Source of the DNA: Bradyrhizobium sp. MOS002
GTDB lineage: Bacteria > Pseudomonadota > Alphaproteobacteria > Rhizobiales > Xanthobacteraceae
Assembly (NCBI RefSeq): GCF_003020115.1
Contig: NZ_PYFX01000002.1
Location: 124,001 to 188,000, forward strand
Length of the DNA: 64,000 nucleotides
Direction of reading: 5' to 3'
Every line of letters starts with the position of its first letter. The first letter of the stretch is position 1. The translations under genes and the position numbers were made by a program. The notes beneath the pieces were generated by a model that was given only the letters and a program-made list of their open reading frames with translations, was not told the DNA's origin and ran no database searches. Below, piece after piece: positions 17,834-26,516 of this stretch.

Positions 17834-19039
17834 ATGAAGCATGTTTTGTCGGGCATTTTTGCTGCTGCGCTGGCGCTGAGTGCAAGCGCCGTGCAGGCCC
17901 AGGACAAGCCGCCACTGAAGATCGGCGGCATCCTCGACATGTCGAGTCTGTATGCCGACATCACCGGCCCCGGCAGCGAGACCGCGGCCAAGATGGCCGT
18001 GGAGGACTTTGGCGGCGAGGTGCTCGGCCGCAAGATCCAGGTGCTGGCTGCCGACCATCAGAACAAGGCCGATCTCTCCGCCAACATCGCCCGCGACATG
18101 CTCGATAATCAGGGCGTCGAGATGATCTACGACGTCGCGGCCTCCGCGACCGCACTTGCCGCCGGCGAGATCGCGAAAGCGCGCAACAAGATCATCATGT
18201 TCAACGGCCCGGGCTCGATCCGCCTTACCAACGAGGCCTGCGGTCCCTATACCATTCACTACGTGTTCGACACCTACGGCCAGGCCAATGTGACCGGCCT
18301 TGCGGCCGTGAAGTCGGGCCTCGACACCTGGTACTTCCTCACCGCCGACTACGCCTTCGGCCAGGATCTGGAGAAAGACACCAGCGCCGTCGTGACCAAG
18401 ACCGGCGGCAAGGTGCTCGGCAGCGTGCGCCATCCGCTCAACACGTCGGATTTTTCGTCGTTCCTGCTCCAGGCCCAAGCTTCGAAGGCAAAGGTGATCG
18501 GGCTTGCGAACGCCGGCGGCGACACCGTCAACGCCATCAAGCAGGCGGCCGAGTTCGGCATCACCAAGGGCGGCCAGAAGGTCTCGCCGCTGCTGGCCTT
18601 CGTGACCGACATCGACTCGATCGGGCTCGAGACCGCACAGGGCCTGTTGCTGGCGGAAGCCTTCTATTGGGATCTGAACGACGACACCCGCGCATTCTCG
18701 AAGCGCTTCCAGGAGCGCATGAAGCGGCCGCCGACTTCGGCGCAAGCCGGTGTCTATTCGTCCGTGACGCACTACCTGAAGGCGGTGAAGGCGGCCGGCA
18801 CGACGGATGCCGCAACCGTCATGAAGGTGATGAAGGAGACGCCGATCAACGACTTCTTCGCCAAGAACGGCAAGATCCGAGAGGACGGCCGCATGCTGCA
18901 CGACATGTACCTGTTCGAGGTCAAGAAGCCGTCGGAATCCAAGGGCCGCTGGGACGACTACAAGCTGCTCGCCACCGTGCCCGGCAGCGAGGCGTTCCAG
19001 TCGCTGGAACAGTCGCGCTGCCCGCTGGTGAAGAAATAA
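17834..19039 (+). CDS. LivK-type ABC transporter substrate-binding protein
   Basis: 401 residues with a clear signal peptide (HVLSGIFAAALALSASAVQA, cleaved before QDKPP). The two-lobed periplasmic binding fold of the branched-chain amino acid/aromatic acid group is seen in KIGGILDMSSLYADITGPG and YFLTADYAFGQDLEKD. In rhizobia such proteins often bind aromatic or carboxylic acids rather than leucine. No livH/M/G/F permease or ATPase genes are nearby, so it is an orphan that would rely on a distant transporter. Downstream are enoyl-CoA hydratase, VOC and acyl-CoA synthetase genes on the same strand, suggesting it supplies their substrate. A GGGAGG precedes the ATG. Confidence 0.9.
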   Translation: MKHVLSGIFAAALALSASAVQAQDKPPLKIGGILDMSSLYADITGPGSETAAKMAVEDFGGEVLGRKIQVLAADHQNKADLSANIARDMLDNQGVEMIYDVAASATALAAGEIAKARNKIIMFNGPGSIRLTNEACGPYTIHYVFDTYGQANVTGLAAVKSGLDTWYFLTADYAFGQDLEKDTSAVVTKTGGKVLGSVRHPLNTSDFSSFLLQAQASKAKVIGLANAGGDTVNAIKQAAEFGITKGGQKVSPLLAFVTDIDSIGLETAQGLLLAEAFYWDLNDDTRAFSKRFQERMKRPPTSAQAGVYSSVTHYLKAVKAAGTTDAATVMKVMKETPINDFFAKNGKIREDGRMLHDMYLFEVKKPSESKGRWDDYKLLATVPGSEAFQSLEQSRCPLVKK

Positions 19040-19043
19040 GCCT

Positions 19044-19130
19044 CGTCATTGCGAGGAGCGAAGCGACGAAGCAATCCAGGCTGTCTCTGCGGAAACATTT
19101 CTGGATTGCTTCGCTTCGCTCGCAATGACG
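19044..19130. repeat. Palindromic repeat B, copy 2
   Basis: CGTCATTGCGAGGAGCGAAG at the left and CTTCGCTCGCAATGACG at the right, with inner AGCAATCCAG/CTGGATTGCT arms. It fills the gap between the binding-protein and hydratase genes. Confidence 0.85.
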
Positions 19131-19173
19131 AACGTCGATAGACCGAGCCAAGCAACAACAAGGGAGACGCCCC

Positions 19174-19965
19174 ATGAGCAACGACATGGTCCTGCAGAAG
19201 CTCGAAGGCGGGCTGCTCACCATCACCATGAACCGTCCTGAGCGGAAGAACGCGCTCAACCCGGACATGGTCGCTGGGCTGGTCGTGGCGGCGCGGCGCG
19301 CTGCGGATGATCCGGAGGTGCGCGCGGTCTTGTTCAAGGGCGCGGGCGGTAGCTTCTGCGTCGGCGGCGACGTCAAGTCGATGGCCGAGGGCCGGGCACC
19401 GCTGCCGTTCGAAGTGAAGATGGCGAACCTGCGCCGTGGCATGGAGGTGTCGCGTATCCTGCACCAGATGCCAAAGCCCGTGGTGGCGCAGCTCGACGGC
19501 GCTGCGGCCGGCGCGGGTCTGTCGATGGCGCTGTCGTGCGACCTCCGTGTCGCCTCCGAATCCTGCAAGATCACGACCGCCTTCGCAAAAGTCGGCTTCT
19601 CCGGCGATTACGGCGGCACCTATTTCCTCACCCAGCTGCTGGGCAGCGCGCGGGCGCGCGAGCTCTATCTGACCTCGCCGGTGCTGACGGCTAAGGAAGC
19701 GCATGCAATCGGCATGGTGACGAAGGTCGTCCCCGACGCCGAGATCGACACCGCCGCGCACGAGCTCGCGCTGTCGCTGGCGCAGGGCCCCTCGATCGCG
19801 CTCGGCTTCATCAAGCGCAACATCAACAATGCCGAGCATCTGGCGCTGGAGGATTGCTTCGACGGCGAGGCGATCCACCACACCCGCTGCAGCGACACCG
19901 AGGATCACAAGGAGGCCGCCAAGGCGTTCGTCGAGAAGCGCAAGCCGACCTTCAAGGGCGCATGA
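19174..19965 (+). CDS. Enoyl-CoA hydratase/isomerase family protein
   Basis: 263-residue crotonase-fold enzyme: MNRPERKNALNPDM near the start, oxyanion-hole segments SFCVGGDVKS and LDGAAAGAGLSMALSCDLR, and FAKVGFSGDYGGTYFLTQLLG. The second usual catalytic Glu position is Asp-Tyr-Gly-Gly here, as in many degradative crotonases, so the exact reaction (hydration, isomerisation, ring opening) is open. The C-terminus ends with EAAKAFVEKRKPTFKG. AGGGAGA precedes ATG 19174. The stop overlaps the next gene by 4 nt, so the two are translationally coupled. Confidence 0.92.
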   Translation: MSNDMVLQKLEGGLLTITMNRPERKNALNPDMVAGLVVAARRAADDPEVRAVLFKGAGGSFCVGGDVKSMAEGRAPLPFEVKMANLRRGMEVSRILHQMPKPVVAQLDGAAAGAGLSMALSCDLRVASESCKITTAFAKVGFSGDYGGTYFLTQLLGSARARELYLTSPVLTAKEAHAIGMVTKVVPDAEIDTAAHELALSLAQGPSIALGFIKRNINNAEHLALEDCFDGEAIHHTRCSDTEDHKEAAKAFVEKRKPTFKGA

Positions 19966-20720
19966 CGATGGCGCCCTATATGCGGTTGCGGCAGATCTGC
20001 CTGGTCGCGCCGCAGCTCGCGCCAGTGATCGCGGACATCGCCGACATCATGGGCCTCAGTGTCTGCTACCGCGATGGCAACGTTGCGAAATACGGCCTGG
20101 AGAACGCGCTGCTGCCGGTCGACACGATCCTGCTGGAGGTGGTCGCGCCGTTCAAGGACGGCACCACGGCCGGTCGCTTCATCGAGAAGAGCGGCGGCCG
20201 CGGCGGCTACATGGCGATCTTCTGCTGCAACGATCCCGACGAGCGCGGCCGTAACGCCAACGCGCTCGGCGTACGCACCGCCAACGTCATCGACCATGCG
20301 CCCTATCACGGCGTGCAGCTCCATCCCCGCGACTGCCGCGCCGCCTTCATCGAGTTCAACCACACCGACGGCAGCGACGACATCCTGGGCGCGTATCCGC
20401 CGGCGGGCCCCGACTGGCAAAAATTCATCCGTAAGGATGTAACGCAGGCGCTGACTTGCGTGGAGCTGCAGAGTCCGGATCCGATGGGACTGGCCGAGCA
20501 TTGGGGCAAGATCATCGGTGTTGCGCCGAGTGGCGAAGCCGAACTGAAGTTGCCCAACGCAACATTCCGCTTCGTGAAGGGCGCCAACGAAATCATGAGC
20601 GCGCTGGAGTTTCGGGTCACTGATGTTGCCGGCGTGCTGCATGCCGCCAGGGCGAAGGGACATGCCGTTGCAGGCAACGAGTTCTTACTGGGCGGCGTGA
20701 CGTTCCGGATTGCTGCTTGA
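19962..20720 (+). CDS. VOC/glyoxalase-like protein
   Basis: 252 residues with the paired beta-alpha-beta-beta-beta modules of the vicinal oxygen chelate fold: MRLRQICLVAPQLAPVIADI at the start, LEVVAPFKDGTTAGRF, and the second half TCVELQSPDPMGLAEHWGKI. Metal ligands are not obvious in the usual places, so it may not be a metalloenzyme. Its ATG 19962 overlaps the hydratase TGA (ATGA); a second ATG at 19968 is possible. Function unknown; the neighbours suggest CoA-ester catabolism. Confidence 0.8.
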   Translation: MTMAPYMRLRQICLVAPQLAPVIADIADIMGLSVCYRDGNVAKYGLENALLPVDTILLEVVAPFKDGTTAGRFIEKSGGRGGYMAIFCCNDPDERGRNANALGVRTANVIDHAPYHGVQLHPRDCRAAFIEFNHTDGSDDILGAYPPAGPDWQKFIRKDVTQALTCVELQSPDPMGLAEHWGKIIGVAPSGEAELKLPNATFRFVKGANEIMSALEFRVTDVAGVLHAARAKGHAVAGNEFLLGGVTFRIAA

Positions 20721-20744
20721 GCTCTTGCCTTCGTAGCTCCCAAC

Positions 20745-20872
20745 CCGTCATCCTGAGGTGCGAGCTGTACGGTGCATAGCACCGTGCAGGGAGCCTCGAA
20801 GGATGAGCGGCCCGGCCGGTGGCCGTTCATCCTTCGAGGCCTCCGCTACGCTCCGGCACCTCAGGATGACGG
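20745..20872. repeat. Palindromic repeat C (CCGTCATCCTGAGGTGC family), copy 1
   Basis: CCGTCATCCTGAGGTGC..GCCTCGAAGGATGA on the left is inverted as TCATCCTTCGAGGC..GCACCTCAGGATGACGG on the right. A related copy lies at 47775-47856. Confidence 0.85.
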
Positions 20873-20897
20873 GTAGAGATAAGAGCAAGGATTCAAC

Positions 20898-23012
20898 ATG
20901 CCGCATCCGCTCGATAGCTTCTTTGCACCCGCCAGCATCGCGCTGATCGGCGCCTCGCGCGATCACGAGAAGATTCCGGGCCGGCTGCTGTCGATGTTGC
21001 GCAAGAACGAGTACCCCGGAAAGATCTATCCGGTGAACCCGAACTATGCCGAGATCGACGGCCTCATTTGCTACGAATCGATCACGGAGATCGGCGCGCC
21101 GATCGATCTCGCAATCATCATGATCCCCGCCCGCGCGGTGCTTGCCGCGCTCGAGCAATGCGCCGCCGTCGGCGTGAAGAATGCCGTGATCATCTCCTCC
21201 GGCTTTGCCGAGGAGGGCGGGGAGAGCGCGGCGATGCAGGATTCGATCGCGGCGCTGGCAAGTCGGACCGGTATGCGGATTTCCGGTCCGAACGCCGAGG
21301 GCTTTTTCAGCCAGATGCAGCGCGTGGCGGCGACGTTCAGTCCCGCCGTGGACGTCAAGCCGGGCGTAGTGCCGCTGGTCGCCACGACGAAGCGGATCGG
21401 CATCGTCGCGCAGAGCGGCGGCATTGGCTTTGCGTATTATCATCGCGCCAGCGCGCTCGGCATTGCCGTGAGCTATGTCGTCAGTGCCGGCAACGAATCC
21501 GATCTCGGGGCCGGCGAGTTCCTGGATTACATGGTGCAGGACGCTGCCACCGACGTGATCCTGCTGTTCATCGAAGGCATTCGCGACGTCGACAAGTTTC
21601 TCGCGGCAGCACGGCGGGCAGCCGAGCTGAAAAAGCCTGTCATCGTGACGAAGGTCGGCCGCTCCGGCGCCGGGATGCGCGCGGCCGCCTCGCACACCGC
21701 GAGCATGGCCGGATGGTCGGCGGCTTATGACGCCGTGTTCGCCAAATATGGCTTCATCGTCTCCAACGACCTCGACGAGGCACTGACGATCGCAGCGGTG
21801 CTCGCGAGCAATCCGTTGCCGAAAGGCGATCGCGTCGCCGTCGTCACCGTCTCCGGCGGTGCCGGCATCTGGGGCGCAGATGCCGTGGCGCTGCAAGGCT
21901 TGCAGGTGCCGGAGCTCTCCGAGAAAGTCCAGACGGAGATCAAGGCGCTGATGCCGTCCTACGGCACTGCGCGCAACCCGATCGACGTCACGGCGCAGGG
22001 CGTGACCTCGGGCGGCCTGCAGAAGAGCGTCGATGTGCTCACCGCGTCCGACGAGATCGACGCGATCCTGGTCGTGCTGTCGCTGTCGAGCGAAGTCCGC
22101 AAGCCCTTCAGGGAAGCCGAGCTGACGCCGGTGCTGGCCGCGCAGCACAAACCGGTGGTGTTCTATTCCTACACGGTGCCGTCCGATTTCGCGCGGCGCG
22201 AGCTCGCCAAATCCGGCGTCGTGGTGCTCTCGGGTCTCACCCATGTCGGCGTCGCGATGCGGCAGCTCGTCGACTACGCCAACTTCAAACTGCGGAAGCC
22301 TCCGGACGGGGCACAAGTCCCCGTGCGGGACATCTCCGCGCACCTGCAATCGCCGACTCTCTCGGAAGCTGACAGCAAGGCGTTGCTCCGCGCCGCGGGT
22401 ATTGCGCTGCCGGACGAAGTGCTGGTGAAGGACAAGGGCGAGCTCGACGAAGCCGTGGCCCGCGTCGGCTTTCCGCTGGTGATGAAGATCCAGTCGCCGG
22501 ACATCGCGCACAAGAGCGAGGTCGGCGGCGTGCGCGTCAACATCACCACCAAGGGCGAAGTGTTTCTGGCGTTCGAGGCGCTGCTCGACAACGCGCGCAA
22601 GCACAGGCCTGAGGCGGCGATTCAGGGTGTGCTGGTCTGCCCGATGGCCGAGCGGGGCGTCGAGATCATCATCGGCACGATGACGGACAAGACGTTCGGG
22701 CCGATGGTGATGGTGGGCCTCGGCGGCATCACGACGGAGCTATTCCGCGACGTCGTCTACCGCCCGGCGCCGGTGAGCGCGGAAGAAGCCGGAACGATGC
22801 TGGCGCGCTTGAAAGCCGCGCCGCTGCTGACAGGATTTCGCGGGGCGGCGAAGGCGGATGTTGCGGCCGTGTCGCAGTTGATCGCGGATATCTCCGTGCT
22901 CGCCGCGCGGCATGCAGAGGAGATCGCGGAGGTCGATCTCAACCCGGTGCTGGTGCACGCCGAAGGGCAGGGTGTGACGATCGTGGATGCGCTGGTGGTT
23001 GGGAGGAGATAG
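20898..23012 (+). CDS. ADP-forming acyl-CoA synthetase (CoA-binding, ligase-CoA and ATP-grasp domains)
   Basis: 704 residues in the one-chain order of NDP-forming acyl-CoA synthetases: CoA-binding Rossmann domain (ASIALIGASRDHEKIPG, near residues 12-30), succinyl-CoA-ligase-like domains with the phospho-His segment AAASHTASMAG, and a C-terminal ATP-grasp domain (LVMKIQSPDIAHKSEVGGV; GGITTELFRDV; EIAEVDLNPVLVH). The enzyme makes an acyl-CoA from a free acid with ATP going to ADP and Pi. Members act on acetate, propionate, aryl acids or ferulate, so the substrate is undetermined. It sits downstream of the hydratase/VOC pair and would provide the activation step of this cluster. Confidence 0.92.
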   Translation: MPHPLDSFFAPASIALIGASRDHEKIPGRLLSMLRKNEYPGKIYPVNPNYAEIDGLICYESITEIGAPIDLAIIMIPARAVLAALEQCAAVGVKNAVIISSGFAEEGGESAAMQDSIAALASRTGMRISGPNAEGFFSQMQRVAATFSPAVDVKPGVVPLVATTKRIGIVAQSGGIGFAYYHRASALGIAVSYVVSAGNESDLGAGEFLDYMVQDAATDVILLFIEGIRDVDKFLAAARRAAELKKPVIVTKVGRSGAGMRAAASHTASMAGWSAAYDAVFAKYGFIVSNDLDEALTIAAVLASNPLPKGDRVAVVTVSGGAGIWGADAVALQGLQVPELSEKVQTEIKALMPSYGTARNPIDVTAQGVTSGGLQKSVDVLTASDEIDAILVVLSLSSEVRKPFREAELTPVLAAQHKPVVFYSYTVPSDFARRELAKSGVVVLSGLTHVGVAMRQLVDYANFKLRKPPDGAQVPVRDISAHLQSPTLSEADSKALLRAAGIALPDEVLVKDKGELDEAVARVGFPLVMKIQSPDIAHKSEVGGVRVNITTKGEVFLAFEALLDNARKHRPEAAIQGVLVCPMAERGVEIIIGTMTDKTFGPMVMVGLGGITTELFRDVVYRPAPVSAEEAGTMLARLKAAPLLTGFRGAAKADVAAVSQLIADISVLAARHAEEIAEVDLNPVLVHAEGQGVTIVDALVVGRR

Positions 23013-23028
23013 TAGTCGCAATTAACGC

Positions 23029-23152
23029 CGTCGTCCCGGCGAAGGCCGGGACCCTTAACCACAGGCAGTGGTTTGGCGATGACTCGTAGTTACCAGCGTC
23101 GCGCGACAACTGCTCCCTCGGGGTATGGGTCCCGGCCTTCGCCGGGACGACA
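23029..23152. repeat. Palindromic repeat A, copy 2
   Basis: CGTCGTCCCGGCGAAGGCCG at the left and CGGCCTTCGCCGGGACGACA at the right, with GGGACCC/GGGTCCC inner arms. It lies between the convergent synthetase and hydratase genes. Confidence 0.88.
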
Positions 23153-23200
23153 GCGGAGATTGTGGAGACGATAGAGCAACACGGCGAAACGCTGCCGCAA

Positions 23201-24019
23201 TCACCGCCCCCTGAAATTCGCCGTCCGCCGCTCCTCGGTCGCCTTCACGCCTTCCTTGAAGTCTTCCGTCGCGCGCAGCCGGGTCTGCTCCTCGAGCTCG
23301 TGATTGGTCGCCGCCATCACGCGATCGGCGAGGCCGGCGCGCATCGTCGCGCGGGTGGAGACGAGGCCGAGCGGGGAGCATTCGGCGATTTCGCCGGCGA
23401 GCTTCAGTGCGGCCGCCTTGACCTGGTCCTGCGGCACGAGTTCGTTGGCGAGGCCCCATTTGAAGGCCTCTTCGCCGGTGACGCGGCGGCTGGTGTAGAA
23501 CATCAGCTCGGCGTTGTTCTTGCCGATCAGCTCGGGCAGCGTCACGGTCAGGCCGAAGCCGGGATGGAAGCCGAGCTTTGTAAAGTTCGCGGAGAAGCGC
23601 GCTTCGGGGCAGGTGACCCGGAAGTCCGCGGACACCGCGAGGCCCAATCCGCCGCCGATCGCGGCGCCCTGCACGGCCGCGACGATCGGCTTCTTGGCGC
23701 GGAAGATGCGCACGGCCTGGATGTAGAGATGGTTGATCGCCCCGAGGCTGTCGGCCGGATCGCCCTTGGCCGTCTTATCGGCTTCGCGCGCCTCCTGCGC
23801 CTGCCGTGCCGGATCCTGGAAATTCGCGCCGGCGCAAAATGCTTTGCCCTGCGCCGACAGCACCGAACTGCGGATCTCGATGTCGCGATCGAACTCGTCG
23901 AGCGCGTCCGCGATCTGGTTGATCAGCGATATGTCGAAGAAGTTCAGCGGCGGGCGGCGGATCTCGATGGTGCCGACGTGACCAACTTTTTCGACGCCGA
24001 TATCTTTATAGGTGCTCAT
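23201..24019 (-). CDS. Enoyl-CoA hydratase/isomerase family protein
   Basis: 272-residue crotonase-fold enzyme with oxyanion segments KAFCAGANFQ and VQGAAIGGGLGLAVSADFR and the active-site region FTKLGFHPGFGLTVTLPELIG. The residue after GF is His-Pro-Gly-Phe rather than a Glu-bearing loop, so the precise activity is uncertain. It is the last of three minus-strand genes (acyl-CoA dehydrogenase pair, then this hydratase), 15 bp after the dehydrogenase stop. That is the order expected for one beta-oxidation round: dehydrogenate, then hydrate. Confidence 0.9.
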   Translation of the reverse strand: MSTYKDIGVEKVGHVGTIEIRRPPLNFFDISLINQIADALDEFDRDIEIRSSVLSAQGKAFCAGANFQDPARQAQEAREADKTAKGDPADSLGAINHLYIQAVRIFRAKKPIVAAVQGAAIGGGLGLAVSADFRVTCPEARFSANFTKLGFHPGFGLTVTLPELIGKNNAELMFYTSRRVTGEEAFKWGLANELVPQDQVKAAALKLAGEIAECSPLGLVSTRATMRAGLADRVMAATNHELEEQTRLRATEDFKEGVKATEERRTANFRGR

Positions 24020-24034
24020 GATGTCCTCGAAGAG

Positions 24035-25195
24035 TTAGCGCAAGCCAAGCCCGCGGGCGATGATGCCGCGCAGCACCTCGGTGGTGCCGCCCTGGATGGT
24101 GAGTTTCGGCGCGGTCTTGATCGCGAAGTCGAGCTGCCGCTCCAGCGTCTCGCGGTTGGTCGCGGTCTCCTCGACGAAGGCGGCGAGATCGCGCACGCGG
24201 TGCGGAAGCTGCTGCTCCCACACCGTGCCGATGTCCTTGACGATGGAGGCCTCGACGACCGGCTCCTTGCCGGCTTGCAGCATGCCCGCGACCGAGACCG
24301 ACATGCGCCGCATGGTGTGGAGCTGCGCCACCAGCCGGCCGATGCCTTCGGCACTGCGGGTGTCCGGATTGGGACCAACCGCGCGAACCAGCTCGGTCAG
24401 CACGTAATAGGTCTCCAGGAAGCGCTCGGGGCCCGAGCGCTCATAAGCGAGCTCGCTCGTCGCCTGCTTCCAGGCGCCGTCGACTTCGCCGAGCACATGA
24501 TCGTCAGGCACGAAGAAATCGGTGAAGACGACCTCGTTGAACTCGTACTGGCCGGTGATCTGGCCGATCGGGTTCACCTGGATGCCGGGCTGCTTCATCT
24601 TGACCAGGAACTGGGTCAGGCCGTGACGGCGGTTTTCCTTGGTCGGCTGCGACGTCCGGAAGATCGCGATCATGTAGTCGGCGATGTGCGCCGACGAGGT
24701 CCAGATCTTGGTGCCGTTGATGAGATAGCCGCCGTCGGTTTTGGTCGCTCGCGTCTTCGCGGCGAACAGGTCGGAGCCGGAGTTCGGCTCGCTCATACCG
24801 ATCGCAAAGCAGATCTCGCCGCGGCAAATGCGCGGCAGGATGTCCATCTTGATGTGCTCAGGCGCGTATTTGATCAGCACCGGCCCGCTCTGGCGGTCGG
24901 CGACGAAGAAGCGCCGCGTCGGCGCGTTGGCGACGCGCATCTCCTCCGTCACCACGTAACGTTCGAGGAACGAGCGCTCCTGGCCGCCATATTTCTTCGG
25001 CCATGTCATGCCGAGCCAACCCTTGGCGCCGACCCGGCGGGAAAATTCCGGCGCGTCGGTGTCTTCGCGGTTGGGCTTGTGCGGATCGAAGGTGCCGGCG
25101 GCGATTTCCTCGGCGAGGAAGGCGCGCACTTCCTTGCGCAATTGCTCGCATTTCTCGGGCAGACGGATCGGATCGAAACGGAGGGCAGCGGTCAT
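24035..25195 (-). CDS. Acyl-CoA dehydrogenase, large/alpha-type subunit
   Basis: 386-residue flavoprotein of the acyl-CoA dehydrogenase family, with ICFAIGMSEPNSGSDLFA (FAD/substrate loop), NGTKIWTSSAHIADY, and C-terminal QGGTTEVLRGIIARGLGL. A Glu in ELAYERSGPER could be the catalytic base, by analogy with FadE26-type subunits. ATG 25195 fits the family start; a longer frame to 25237 adds only leader. It is directly downstream of a second, shorter dehydrogenase gene, which suggests a two-subunit enzyme. Reaction: alpha,beta-desaturation of an acyl-CoA with electrons to ETF. Confidence 0.92.
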   Translation of the reverse strand: MTAALRFDPIRLPEKCEQLRKEVRAFLAEEIAAGTFDPHKPNREDTDAPEFSRRVGAKGWLGMTWPKKYGGQERSFLERYVVTEEMRVANAPTRRFFVADRQSGPVLIKYAPEHIKMDILPRICRGEICFAIGMSEPNSGSDLFAAKTRATKTDGGYLINGTKIWTSSAHIADYMIAIFRTSQPTKENRRHGLTQFLVKMKQPGIQVNPIGQITGQYEFNEVVFTDFFVPDDHVLGEVDGAWKQATSELAYERSGPERFLETYYVLTELVRAVGPNPDTRSAEGIGRLVAQLHTMRRMSVSVAGMLQAGKEPVVEASIVKDIGTVWEQQLPHRVRDLAAFVEETATNRETLERQLDFAIKTAPKLTIQGGTTEVLRGIIARGLGLR

Positions 25196-25212
25196 TGTTG
25201 TCTCGTCCCTGA

Positions 25213-26277
25213 TCAGCGCGAAGCCACGAGGGGCCACAATTCGTCGGCGCCGCGGTTTGCGACGAGCTTGCCGAGCTCGACGGCCCAGTGGCTTTCCGAA
25301 CCGAAATCGTCGCGCCAGGCCAGTGCCCGCAGCGAATAGCGGTGCAGGATGTGCTCCAGGGTGAAGCCGATCGCACCGTGGACCTGATGCGCGATGGCGC
25401 CGCCCTTTTCCGCGGCTTCCGCGCAGCGGATTTTTGCCGAGGCGGCTTCGAGGTAGACCGCGTCGTCGAACGACTTTGCGTTGGCGATAGCGTCAGCCGC
25501 GGAGGTCGCTGCGGCAAGGGCGGCAGCAGACTCGCCGGCAAGGCGGGCGAGATTGTGTTGCACTGCCTGGAATTTCGAGATCTTCTTCTCGAACGCGACG
25601 CGCTCGTTGGAATAGCGCACGGAGATGTCGAGCATCGATTCCAGCGCGCCCGCGATCTGAAGGCTGCGCGCGACGCCGCCCATCAGCATCATTGTGGTCT
25701 GGTCAAAGCCGCTCGGGGCGGGCTTGATGGCGACCGGCTGAACCTTGTCGAGCGTGACGGTGTCGCTGTGGTCGTAGCCGACATTGAGGCCGGTCTCGAT
25801 CCGACCCTTGCTCGCATCGACCAGCGCGATCGAGGCGCCGTCCTTGCCGTGGACCAGCACTGCGAAGTGCCTTGCCGCCTTTGCGAAGGGCACGCCGCGG
25901 GCGCGGCCGGAGAGCGCACCATCGGCATCGCGCGTGATCCGATCCTTCGGGGATGCAGGCAGCACCGTCATTTCGCCCTCGGGGGATGCGATCTTCGCCT
26001 GCGCCAGCAGCCAGCCGGCGAGCATGGTCTCTGCCAGGGGAACCGCGACTGCGAAACGGCCGGCCGCATTCAGCAGCGCAAAGCCGTCGGCCAGGCTCGC
26101 GCCGGAGCCGCCGAGATCGTCCGGCACCCAGGCCAACGGCAAGCCGGCCTCGCTCAGCGCCTGCCAGAGTGGCGCCTGCCATGAATCCTTCTTGTCGTTG
26201 TTGACGGTCTGCGGATCGGCGAGATCGGCGAAGATTTTCTCCGCGGTCTCGACGACGATATTGTCACTCTCCGCCAC
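25213..26277 (-). CDS. Acyl-CoA dehydrogenase, small/beta-type subunit
   Basis: 354 residues. The C-terminal half is dehydrogenase-like (RVAFEKKISKFQAVQHNLA, IAHQVHGAIGFTLEHILHRY), while the N-terminal half is short and lacks the standard SEP-x-GSD loop. That pattern is known from the non-catalytic or FAD-binding partner in heteromeric enzymes of steroid and related catabolism (FadE27/ChsE-type). GTG 26277 was chosen because GGGGA lies just upstream and the first residues (AESDNIVVETAEKIF) are family-like. It is 17 bp before the larger subunit gene. Pairing as a heterotetramer is inferred. Confidence 0.88.
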   Translation of the reverse strand: MAESDNIVVETAEKIFADLADPQTVNNDKKDSWQAPLWQALSEAGLPLAWVPDDLGGSGASLADGFALLNAAGRFAVAVPLAETMLAGWLLAQAKIASPEGEMTVLPASPKDRITRDADGALSGRARGVPFAKAARHFAVLVHGKDGASIALVDASKGRIETGLNVGYDHSDTVTLDKVQPVAIKPAPSGFDQTTMMLMGGVARSLQIAGALESMLDISVRYSNERVAFEKKISKFQAVQHNLARLAGESAAALAAATSAADAIANAKSFDDAVYLEAASAKIRCAEAAEKGGAIAHQVHGAIGFTLEHILHRYSLRALAWRDDFGSESHWAVELGKLVANRGADELWPLVASR

Positions 26278-26439
26278 AGCGTTCCCCGTGTTTTGGCATT
26301 GGCGCATCCGGCCCCCGTGGGGGTCGGCGCGCAGGTTCTTCTTGCGCCCGATGATCCGAAAAAGCCATGGCCCTGACAAGCGTTGATCGCAGGTCAACCT
26401 GCGGCGCGGGCATGGGCGATGAGCTAATTCCGCTTAGCG

Positions 26440-26472
26440 GAGTTTGCTCGATTTGCAGGCCGCCGCAAACTC
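26440..26472. promoter_or_regulatory. Inverted repeat upstream of the SDR gene
   Basis: GAGTTTGC (26440-26447) and GCAAACTC (26465-26472) form an 8-bp inverted repeat 44 bp before the SDR start. A smaller CCGCTTAGCGG hairpin lies just to its left. It sits in the divergent gap between the dehydrogenase pair and the SDR gene and might be an operator. Confidence 0.35.
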
Positions 26473-26516
26473 GCTAAACAGAACGTCGATAGTCAATCAA
26501 GGGGAAGGAAATCCGG

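Noticed and set aside
20748-22604. 618-codon open frame on the minus strand
   Set aside because: Antisense shadow of the ADP-forming acyl-CoA synthetase, rich in Arg/His/Asp with no motif.
23028-23160. Repeat A copies as intrinsic terminators
   Set aside because: The stems are long but lack T-runs, and one copy lies inside an operon-like gap, so they are listed as repeats only.
23162-25339. 725-codon open frame on the plus strand
   Set aside because: Lies opposite the hydratase and ACAD genes; no motif, codon bias belongs to the minus strand.
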